From Pinus tabuliformis (lineage: Eukaryota > Streptophyta > Pinopsida > Pinales > Pinaceae), in contig CM062815.1 in assembly GCA_031772625.1 (NCBI GenBank), positions 115,576,989-115,640,988 of the forward strand: 64,000 bases of DNA. Reading direction: 5' to 3'. Both the position numbers and the translations under genes were made by a program. This document shows, piece by piece, positions 55,968 through 64,000 of the stretch (its first letter is position 1; the number at the start of each line of letters is the position of its first letter). Below the pieces are notes generated by a model. That model was given only the letters and a program-made list of their open reading frames with translations, had not been told where the DNA came from and did not search any database.

Positions 55968-56455
55968 TGTTGGTTGTGTGTTATATTCTTTCCAACTAGC
56001 CTCCCTTATTTGTTGTGTTGGGCGCAGCCTCCCCTATCGGGGGCTTTCAAGGGGGAGGTAGCCCCCCTTTATGGGGTTCAAGGCAATGCCCCAAGAATTT
56101 CTTTTTGGACCCTATATTAGGTGGGTGGACCTACCTATGGCTTTGTGCATGGGTTTTGCACATGGTTTTGGGCATGATGGTTTTCTACCCATGGTATATT
56201 GTAGATCCATTGAAAGGAACTATGGTTATGTTCTAATCCAGGGTTAAAGGATTGGGGTTTATCAATGATTCAACATGTAGATATATGAATTGTAACATTG
56301 AAAGGAACATAATGAAAAATCAATATTCTTGTCCCGATTTTGGGGTCTAGATGAAAATCTATGTGTATCTGTTTTTTGTTTCACGCCATTGTATATTTTC
56401 TATTTTTTTTAAGAATTCATTTGCAAGTGATTTCTGTACAGGGTTAAAACCTACA
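55968..56455 (+). repeat. 3' LTR of the plus-strand copia element
   Basis: It starts TGTTGGTTGTG and ends GGTTAAAACCTACA, paired with 51371-51910. Confidence 0.92.
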
Positions 56456-57563
56456 ATAGGCTTCTGGGATTATATATGGAGTCATTATAATTATTATTAT
56501 ATGATAGAACCTTCTTGGGATATTTGTTTCAAGTACGAAAATTATTTTCTCCTCCTCCACCAAGTCAACTTCCTAATGCTTCAATGCAGCCTCAAACAAG
56601 TTGGCCTTATAACCTTGAATGGCCTTATGTTGAAGATTCAAACCACTATAAATACACAAGTAAATTTGGCCTATTGAAGGGTAACAAGATATTTGATCTA
56701 TAGTGCAGAAGCAAGAAGAAAAATAAAATAAAAGCCTATCCTATGCCTAGAAGATAAGCAAGCCAAGCGAAGGACTAAAGCTAGTAATCCTCTATCAAAA
56801 GGTGCAAATTTTTTTGGAGTATTACAGGGTCAAAAAATATAGGAGACCGAAAATTGCAAGAAAGATGAAGAAAGAAATTGAAACTCTAATCTTGATACTT
56901 ATCTGTTTGACTTAGTTATGGAAGCTTGACTTGGTGGAGTAAAGGAGGTCACTTATCTTTGTCTAGGGTCATGGTTGTCTCAAATTGATCTGAATCTACT
57001 AGTGGAAGAGTTTGACTAGGTTTTCCCCTTGTTAAGGTTTTTCCCTAGATGAGTGCCTACATCATGTGTCCTCTTTTGTTTGTGATATCCATTGATTGGA
57101 ATGAGGCTTGATGATAATAACAATATAAATCAAAATGAAGAACTAATAAGTAAATATCACAAGATGGATGGAACCTATAATAAAGGAACATGAAATACAA
57201 GGAACCAAAATGGTGTGATTACTCACTCGAGGAAATATTAAAATTTTAGGGAAATGATGAAAATGATATCCTAGAATTGAAGGGAACTATGTAGTCCTAG
57301 AAATATTTCATCAGTTAGGGATTCAATCAAAGAATAAAAGGCCCAAATCCTCCTACATTACAAGACCAAATTGGAAGACTATGAAGTTTGGCATAAATAC
57401 AATAGCATTTGGCATCTCAGTTATAGTTGGCAACAAGTTCTAGGGGTTTATATATGGGAATATATACCTTTTGGAATTCTTCTATTTTAAATTTAAATCA
57501 AGTTAGGTGTTTTAATCATTGGTTAGTGACAAGTTTCTCTCATCTCTCATATAACACTCTTGC
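56456..57563. other. AT-rich spacer
   Basis: No convincing gene. It is mostly A/T-rich with no internal repeat that I can support. Confidence 0.35.
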
Positions 57564-57975
57564 AATGTAGTTAATATTTATGTGCCTCTAATTTATCATG
57601 AGAAAGTAAAATGTTGGAAATTCGTAATGGAGTTAAGGGATTAAGATTTCGGTTCAAATTACATTGTAGCAAGAGACTTTAACACCATGCTTCATCACTA
57701 TGAGTAAAGTGGGGCGAGGTGAGGGTCAATGTTTAGTGATCCAATCATATAGAAAATGGAGAACCCCATTTCATTGCTTGATTTAGTGAATATCTTTGTT
57801 GAAAAAAGGAAATTTACATGGACCAATAGATGTCTCAGCCCTAGACACATTAAGCTAGATCAATTATTGGTATATAGTTCCTTCGCAGAAAGTAACATCT
57901 CTCTTTCTTCTCAAATTATATCTTATGTTGGATCAGATCACTGAAACATCACCTTTTCTATGATTAAACAAGATG
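57564..57975 (+). pseudogene. LINE endonuclease fragment
   Basis: One frame reads NVVNIYVPLIYHEKVKCW, YIVARDFNTMLHHYE, MENPISLLDLVNIFVEKRKF, TWTNRCLSPRHIKLDQLLVY and SYVGSDH, matching in order the NVYxP, GDFN, DL-KFTWTN, LDR and GSDH motifs of LINE AP-like endonucleases. In-frame stops occur after HHYE (TAA), after SGAR (TGA), before KMENP (TAG) and after GSDH (TGA). No reverse transcriptase is visible after it. It is much older than, and distinct from, the LINE at 28.3-35.0 kb. It may extend weakly to about 58330. Confidence 0.75.
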
Positions 57976-58339
57976 ATTATGGTCCTCTTTTTTTTTTCAT
58001 TTCAATAATTTTTTGCTCTAAGCCCCCTCCTTCTTCACCTTGTTTCTTGAGTTTGGAGCAAGTGGGTGGTTGGTTCATTGGTGCACATCTAGGAACAAAA
58101 TATTAAAAATATGAAGCTCACTCTAAAGGTTGGGATGAGGGATTGATATCAATTAGTGAGTAAAGAGATCAACTACCTCAAATATAAACTAGGGGGAACT
58201 CAAAGGCTCATGGAGTAGGAATAAGTCACTCCTTATTTAATGATTGAAGAAAAATAAACCTTCTAGTGCTACAAATCTACGATGAGGGAAGAATAATAAA
58301 AATGGAGGTAAAATTCCAAGAGTTTGTGTCTCTAATTAA

Positions 58340-58480
58340 GGGATATAAACACTAATTTTTTTTCACAAACAAGCTAAAGTACAACACTAGTGTAACAATG
58401 TCAAGGAAAAACGGGGAGGTTGGAGTGGGAGGGGTAATAATCAACCTCGAAGAAGAAAAAAAGAAAAATCCATACCATTC
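58340..58480 (-). repeat. Partial 3' LTR of the minus-strand copia
   Basis: It begins, on the minus strand, at TGGTATGG straight after the G-rich tract and runs to about 58340, where it meets LINE-like sequence. The partner LTR is displaced by the gypsy insertion, so identity could not be tested. Confidence 0.45.
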
Positions 58481-58900
58481 CCCCCTATGATCCAAAGATA
58501 CATTACAACAGATACCAAGTTCATCGCTGAACTTAGCAAATTTTATTCTGCCGAGTGGTTTTGTGAAAATGTCGGAGATCTGATCTTCGGAAGGACAATA
58601 AACTGGCTTGAGGACATGTTTTGTAATGAGAGATCTAATATGATGATACTTGGTGTCCACATGCTTTGTCTTTGAATGAAAAACTGGGTTCTTGGAAAGT
58701 TTGATGGTTGACTGGATGTCAATGAATAATGAAGTAGCTTCTGCCTGAGAAATGCCCAAGTCCTGCAAAATTCGGCACAACCAAAAAATTTCACATGCTG
58801 CTTCCCATGTTGAAATGTACTCTGCTTCTGCGGAAGAAGTGGCCATTGTAGATTGTTTCTTACAACTCCAAGATACTGTGGTTGACCCCATGTTCATTAA
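58481..58900 (-). pseudogene. Copia RNase H
   Basis: The minus strand reads VSWSCKKQSTMATSSAEAEY, WLCRILQDLGISQAEATSL and KTKHVDTKYHHIRSLI, then DQISDIFTKPLGRIKFAKF, the complete C-terminal half of copia RNase H. Part of a fossil element. Confidence 0.85.
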
Positions 58901-59064
58901 ATAACCTGATGTTGATGCTCGATCATCAATACTCCCAGCAAAGTCGGCATCGAAATATCCACTAAGTACAAAAATTTTAGTCTTTGTGTAAAGAAGACCA
59001 AAATATTTTGTTCCTTGGATATATCGAAGAACTCTTTTGGCTGCATTCCAGTGGCATCTCGTGG

Positions 59065-60045
59065 TTACTGCATAAAATGTGAAAGAATATTGACCGCATA
59101 AGATAGATCAGGACGAGTATTTGTCAAATAAATCAAGATGCCAATCAACTGTCTATAAGTGGTACTGTCCACCTTTTCCCCCCCTTCAAATTTTGAAAGT
59201 TTCAAGTTTTGCTCCATGGGGGTGAGAACGGGCTTGCAATCCTGCATGCCAAATCGCTGAAGAACCTCTGCTGCATACTTACTTTGAGAAATGAAAGTAT
59301 GATGTAGACGTTGGAAGACTTCAACTCCAAGATAATAGTGAAGTAATCCCAAATCTATCATCTTAAAACCTTCATGTAACTCCTTTTTCACCTGTACAAT
59401 ATGATCATCATGGTTGCCAATAATGATCAAATCATCTACATACATAACAAGAATTACCAGGTATTTTACCTGTTGTCGCACGTACAAAGTATCATCAGAT
59501 TCACTTCGTTGAAAACCAACTTTCTTAAGGTATTCATCCATCTTTGCATACCAAGCTTGGGAAGCTTGTTTTAATCCATATAACGCCTTGATCAATTTGC
59601 AGACTTTATGTTCTTGTCCTTCAATTTCAAAACCTGGTGGTTGGGTCATATACACTTCCTCATGTAAATCCCCGTTGAGAAAAGCACTTTTCACATCCAT
59701 TTGATGAACTTTCCATCCTTTCTGAGCAGCGAATGCAAGTGTTAATCAGATGGTGTTCCATTTAGCTGTAGGAGCAAAAGTTTCCTCATAATCAATGCCT
59801 TCCTGCTGCGCAAAACCTTTTGTGACAAGTCGTGCTTTATACTTTTCAAGTTCTCCCTTTTGATTATACTTAATTTTGTAAATCCATTTGCATCCTATGG
59901 GTTTAACATTTGATGGACAATCAACAAGTTTCCAAGTGTTGTTATCAATTACTGCTTGATATTCTTCAACCATAGCCTGTTGCCACTCTTTATGTTTTAC
60001 TGCTTCTTTGTATGTGGAAGGTTCAGTAAAATCATGTGCTATCAA
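59065..60045 (-). pseudogene. Copia reverse transcriptase
   Basis: The minus strand carries WQQAMVEEYQAVIDNNTWKL, GCKWIYKIKYNQKGELEKYK, the MDVKSAFLNGDLHEEVYMTQ and GLKQASQAWYAKMDEYLKKV blocks, VILVMYVDDLIIIGNHDD with the YVDD catalytic motif, and LIGILIYLTNTRPDLSYAV. Part of a fossil element. Confidence 0.88.
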
Positions 60046-60093
60046 GGCAAAATTGCTTTCACTTCTATGTGCCCTTCTGGTGCCTGTTTTATT

Positions 60094-61059
60094 CTACTCA
60101 TCAGGCTTTACATCTTTCAAAAGTTGAACTTCCCATTTCGGTAGTTGGTGCTCACTTGTTTGTGCTTCTGTAAAGTCTCCATCATTGTAAAGAGGATTAA
60201 TATAAATTGATGTTCTTCGTTCAGGTGAAGAGTTTGGAGAATCACTATCAGAAGAACTACTGCTGCTTGGAGATGTTGATGAACTGCTAGAAGACCCAAT
60301 TGATGTTGTTGATGTAGATGAACTGGATGACTCATCTTCAGAGGAAGGAAAATCAAGTTCATACCAATTTGGTGAAGTTGGTTGACTTTGCATTTTTCCA
60401 TTTCTTTTACTTCCCTTAGTTTCTAACTTCTGAAGAAGATTTTCAATTTCTTCAGCACTTTTACTCTCAGTTTCATCAAAAATGACATCCCTGCTCACAA
60501 TTAATTTTCCATTGGTCAAAATATGATACCCTTTCTTCTCATCAGAATAGCCAATCATTGTGCATTTTAAACTTCTTGAGTCAATCTTAGTTCGTTTTTC
60601 TTTCGGAACTAAGACATAACATACTGATCCAAAAACTCTAAGATGTTTAACTCGAGGTTTGAAACCAAACCAAGCTTCATAAGGTGTGATTCCATCTAAA
60701 GAAGCAGTTGGAGATTTTTTTCTTAAGTAGACAACTTTATGTATTGCTTCTGCCCAATATGTTGGACTTAACCTCTTGAAAGTTAACATGGATCTTGCCA
60801 TTCCTAACAAGGTGCGATTCATTCTTTCGACTACTCCATTTTGTTGTGGAGTGTAAACATTAGTAAGATGTCATCTTATGCCATTTTCACTGCAATAAGT
60901 TTTGAATTCATTTGAAGTTAATTTTCCCCCATTATCTATCCTGAGAGTACCTATCTTTTCTTTGACTTCATTTTCAACAAGTTGGCAGAAAATTTAAACT
61001 TCTCAAATGCTTCTGACTTGTTCTTCAAGAAGTAAACCCAAGTCATTCTGTTGAAATCA
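60094..61059 (-). pseudogene. Copia integrase, C-terminal half, with serine-rich linker
   Basis: NRTLLGMARSMLTFKRLSPT, YWAEAIHKVVYLRKKSPT, ITPYEAWFGFKPRVKHLRVF and KKGYHILTNGKLIVSRDVIF are the end of the integrase core and its C-terminal module. A long Ser/Thr/Asp-rich stretch of about 50 residues (60380-60230) follows before RT, a usual low-complexity spacer. Part of a fossil element. Confidence 0.85.
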
Positions 61060-61698
61060 TCAATGAATAGTAAGAAATATTTGCAACCACCAAATGAAGT
61101 TTGTAGTGTGTCCACAAACATCACTGTGAACTAGTTGTAGCTGCCTATTTGCACACCATGAACTTGTTGGAAAACTTTCTCGACTTTGTTTGCCATAAAT
61201 GCAAGCTTCACATTTTGCATTTTCCCTTTTGAAAGTGGGGAGTCCTTTAACCATTCCTTGTTTCTGCAATTGAGAAAGACTCTCAAAATTTAAATTTCCA
61301 TATATTACATGCCATAGTCTTACAGGTGAAATACCTGTACTCACTGCCCCTACAAAATCAGAATGCCTTGGAATAATTGTCCCTTTCATCCGTAACAGTT
61401 TTCCATCTTCATAACCTGTCATGAAAATTTTCAAGCTCTGTTTGACTGAATTAATTTTGACTAAACCATCTTCCATAATCACCTGATGTCCTGCTTGTCG
61501 AATGGTGACTAAAGAGAGCAAATTTTTCTTAAAAGTGGGTACATACCATACATTGGAAATCATTTTTTCTCCAATGCCAGGGAGAAAAACTTTAACTGAT
61601 CCTTTTCCATAAGGAGTATGTTTTGTATCATCAACATGAAAAATGGAATTAAGTTGGCAATCTTGAAAATACCAAAAAAAATAATGTCGACAAGTCAT
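61060..61698 (-). pseudogene. Copia protease and pre-integrase region
   Basis: KHTPYGKGSVKVFLPGIGEK, WYVPTFKKNLLSLVTIRQAG and LWHVIYGNLNFESLSQLQKQ, then CEACIYGKQSRESFPTSSW and [10 protein letters not shown], are the post-active-site protease region, the zinc-binding pre-integrase region and the integrase start. Part of a fossil element. Confidence 0.82.
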
Positions 61699-62270
61699 GT
61701 GCTGAGTTTCCCTCGAATCCCATCAAACTTTAGTTTCTCTAATTTCCCAGTTAATTGTAGAGTCTCCAAAAAATGCGTGTAGGAAGAAGGAAGTCCAGCA
61801 ATTACAATTGTTACCATAAAACTATCATCTATTGCTAGAAAATCAGCATTAATGATTTCCTGCCTAATATTCTTAAGTCTTGAGATATATTCAAGTACAT
61901 CGCCTCCTTCAGTCAATTTTTGTTGCAACAATTTTAATTGTAGATCAAATTTCTTTGATTCAGGCTGAGTATCAAAGAGGTCTTTAAAAGTTTTCAAAGC
62001 AGACCATGCATCTGTAGCATTTTCTATATGGACATACATTTCATCATTTACAAAAGATTTAATAAGAGCTAAGGCTTTGGCATTATTAACTTCCCATTTT
62101 GCTAGTGCAGCTACATTTGTGGGTTTATTCGGCTTAATATCTCCATCACATATACCCTGCCATAATTCGTTGTAAATGAGAGTGCTTTCGATGAGACGGT
62201 GCCATGTTTTATAAGATTTTGTGCCTTCAAGTTTGCTGGAATCAGAAAACAAATTAATCAACTTAGACAT
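61695..62270 (-). CDS. Copia Gag (UBN2-type)
   Basis: From ATG 62270 (MSKLINLFSDSSKLEGTKSY) the minus strand reads KTWHRLIESTLIYNELWQGI, TDAWSALKTFKDLFDTQPES, KFDLQLKLLQQKLTEGGDVL and VIAGLPSSYTHFLETLQL, the typical copia gag of about 190 residues. It shapes the particle in active relatives. The frame is open here, but the element is broken overall. Confidence 0.85.
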   Translation of the reverse strand: MSKLINLFSDSSKLEGTKSYKTWHRLIESTLIYNELWQGICDGDIKPNKPTNVAALAKWEVNNAKALALIKSFVNDEMYVHIENATDAWSALKTFKDLFDTQPESKKFDLQLKLLQQKLTEGGDVLEYISRLKNIRQEIINADFLAIDDSFMVTIVIAGLPSSYTHFLETLQLTGKLEKLKFDGIRGKLST

Positions 62271-62524
62271 TGTAGCATTGAAGCTTCGCACCAAGAATTA
62301 GAACAAAAATGTCAAGATGGGCAACACAACACTCAACACACCACGCAAAAAACACGATCTATCGGGGCTTGGCCTTGACCCTCATATAATCGTTGAAGCA
62401 AGAGAAAAATGACTGAGCTTTGCACTTGGCTCTAGTCAATTTCTCAAAAATTACAAGGTAACTTTCAAAATTTGACTTTTACAATGATGTTCTTGCAAAA
62501 CTTGGTAAAAAAAAGGTTACCCCT

Positions 62525-63565
62525 GTTGTAGGGAAAAGTATCCGATTCAGATGACCCTATCCCACTCTAAGGGTGATAGTACCTCAGCAACAACTGTAAA
62601 GAAAACTACTTAAGGTTTACTTCTTTACGAAAGCAAGAGAGAATGAGGAAATGCACTAACCGTTGCCTTGCGCTTAATGTCGAATCCAAACTCTTCTCTT
62701 CGCTGCTTGCTCCCAACTCCTTGCTCTTTTGCTGGCCCAACTACAATGAGATCCTGCAAAATAACAAAGAAGGAAACTACAAGAAGCATGCAATCATAAC
62801 TGATTCAAGGATTAGCATAAATCAAATATACAATTATCACAACACATCATTGAAACAAGTGCATATAGAAGAACCCCAATAGCTTTTATTAATGAAGAAG
62901 TAAAGTTCTGAGAGAGTTACAACCATTGAAGGCCCCAATCCAGCAACACCTCCCAGCAGAAAGAATTTCTCCTCTTCACCTCCTTCAAGCAATCACCCAA
63001 TAGTTCTATAGTGAAACCAACAGCATATCATTACTTTGCACAAAATTCCAGCCTCCTGAGCTCATAGGGGAGAGCTCAATATATAGATGAATTGAGAAAG
63101 GATGAGTCAGCTTGCAACTGATGTGTAGCTGCCTTGTGTCCTCTCTCTCTTCAATTGATCTTCAGTTCTTGAGTCCACTTGGAGAACCTTGCTTCCACTT
63201 GGAGAAACAGAGCCTCTGACTCATCACAAGGCGAAATCCCTGATCCAAGTGTCATTTTTGGAAGATTCCAGAGCAATGACTCAGTGTGCCACTTGTCCCA
63301 TCTCGCTCAGCGCAGGTGGCCTTTGTTCCACTTGCTTTGCAACGCAGGTACACCATGGAGGAGTTGAGTTTCAGCGCAGAAGCCTAGTGGAGCACCTGCT
63401 TTGATTTCAGGATTGCTTGTTTTTGAGTGTTTTCAGGTGGAGAACTGATCTGAGAGATGTTGGTTTGTTGACCTTGTTCCTCTAGGGGTAGGAACATCAT
63501 GTTTAGGGACTTTGGATCCCTTGGATTATTGACAATTCATGCAAGGCACAAAATTGTCTATAACA
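62525..63565 (-). repeat. 3' LTR of the nested gypsy element
   Basis: 1041 bp. TATA-like CTATATATTG (63079-63088, minus) lies upstream of a GAGCTC-rich start region, and AATAAA (near 62888, minus) could be a poly(A) signal about 190 bp further on. The order TATA, poly(A) signal, acceptor-like TTTTGCAG near 62755 fits U3-R-U5. No coding content. Confidence 0.8.
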
Positions 63566-63578
63566 GATGCCCCCTAAA

Positions 63579-64000
63579 GTATGAGGTCGTTTATCGGGTG
63601 AAATGCTTTATTAGGAGGATCCGAAGTTCATTCAATCTGCTGAGAAGTGTCCTGTAATAAGATACAATACAATACATTATTTTTCATTCTTTTTCATGAT
63701 CTAGCTGAGGCGGGCATTCCCATGCTCAGCTTTATAAATTCATTTTGGTACATAACACAGACGATCGTCTGATAATAGACTGATAATTCTCTGCTGAAAT
63801 TATCATCCTTTGAGAAGGATGATCATCTGCTGCAATGATGTACATATCAAATGTCTTTATATCCTGAATATATATCGCAGCCCGGATGGATGAAACTAGA
63901 TCCGGGGTCTTCAATCTCTTCCGATCTTCACTCGATGTACAAGTCGATCCATGTGAGAATTTCTTGAAGTCGAACATGGAAAGACATCGCTTGATTACCG
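63579..64000 (-). other. Interior of the nested gypsy element, no clear product
   Basis: A minus-strand open stretch at 63977-63732 reads MFDFKKFSHGSTCTSSEDRK and on, with no known motif. Because the hairpin cluster lies inside it, I regard it as probably non-coding. Confidence 0.4.
63758..63906. repeat. Cluster of four perfect short hairpins
   Basis: CAGACGATCGTCTG (63758-63771, no loop); GATAATT/AATTATC (63782-63804, 9-nt loop); ATCATCCTT/AAGGATGAT (63802-63823, 4-nt loop); CCCGGAT/ATCCGGG (63881-63906, 12-nt loop). They lie 180-340 bp inside the polypurine tract of the gypsy element, the region equivalent to the hairpin array of the first element. Confidence 0.8.

Larger units (their letters stand above)
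51371..56455 (+). mobile_element. Ty1/copia element with both LTRs, decayed
   Basis: A 5.1 kb element with LTRs of 540 and 488 bp (TGTTGG...CCTACA), a primer site, gag with zinc knuckle, integrase, reverse transcriptase and RNase H in copia order, and a polypurine tract. Flanks GTAGG and ATAGG share four of five bases, an aged target-site duplication. LTRs differ by about 9% in the 175 bp compared. It is clearly broken, with roughly ten or more breaks. Gag and RNase H wording resembles the Tork/TNT1-like lineages (tentative). Confidence 0.9.
58340..62524 (-). mobile_element. Minus-strand Ty1/copia element, interrupted at its 5' end
   Basis: On the minus strand, gag (62270-61695), protease/pre-integrase, integrase, reverse transcriptase and RNase H follow in copia order, then a polypurine tract (CATAGGGGGGAA at about 58478-58489) and the start of a 3' LTR (58480 downward, only partly present). 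The 5' LTR or leader begins near 62305 and is cut at 62525 by a gypsy element. The element is better preserved than the plus-strand copia, with several breaks. Confidence 0.85.
62525..64000 (-). mobile_element. Gypsy-type LTR element, 3' end only, nested in the copia
   Basis: On the minus strand a polypurine tract (TTTAGGGGGCATC) at 63566-63578 is followed by an LTR of 1041 bp that begins TGTTATAGAC (63565) and ends CCCTACAACA (62525). The tract, the TGTTA start, the CTACAACA end and a T-rich acceptor-like TTATTTTGCAG inside the LTR parallel the element at 1-8106, so both belong to one family or sister families. The rest of the element lies right of the window. Confidence 0.82.

Overview
The window looks like intergenic DNA from a large seed-plant genome, most likely a gymnosperm (inference). 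Almost every block is a transposable element, elements sit inside one another, both Ty3/gypsy and Ty1/copia types occur, and there is a plant L1-type LINE whose ORF2 ends in an RNase H domain. I found no intact host gene, rRNA or tRNA. Host-derived sequence is limited to a Brr2 (U5 snRNP helicase) pseudogene fragment and a decayed SET-like exon.

Layout. 1-8106: a young non-autonomous gypsy element (gag- and protease-like, no reverse transcriptase) with about 2% LTR divergence, inserted into an older minus-strand gypsy element (8107 to about 11960). 11965-15070: a broken minus-strand coiled-coil-rich ORF of unknown family. 15410-22605: an old LTR element with a 2 kb 3' LTR and a non-coding interior rich in GT repeats. 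23235-26962: a small non-coding LTR element. 28349-34954: an almost intact LINE flanked by a 16-bp target-site duplication; ORF1 is open and ORF2 has one stop codon. 36136-42191: an old minus-strand LTR element with gag remains, ending in a near-perfect 173-bp inverted duplication. 43271-49924: DNA-transposon-like terrain with direct and inverted repeats, recurring AT-rich motifs, and a multi-exon minus-strand gene fossil joining a SET-like exon to Ptta/En/Spm-like exons. 50798-51262: the Brr2 fragment. 51371-56455: a decayed plus-strand copia element bounded by both LTRs. 57564-57975: a LINE endonuclease relic. 58340-62524: a minus-strand copia element, itself interrupted by a minus-strand gypsy element (62525 to beyond the window end).

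The least explained signal is in the non-coding 3' part of the first gypsy element. There a phrase close to GACTCGTTAAA recurs many times, each time inside a small inverted repeat whose arms differ between copies but still pair. A related gypsy element at the right edge of the window also carries a dense run of perfect hairpins at the equivalent place. The other strong leads are the SET-like/transposase-like spliced fossil, the near-identical inverted LTR duplication at 42.0-42.4 kb, and the near-intact LINE.

All family calls come from reading motifs by eye. Boundaries marked approximate could shift by tens of bases.
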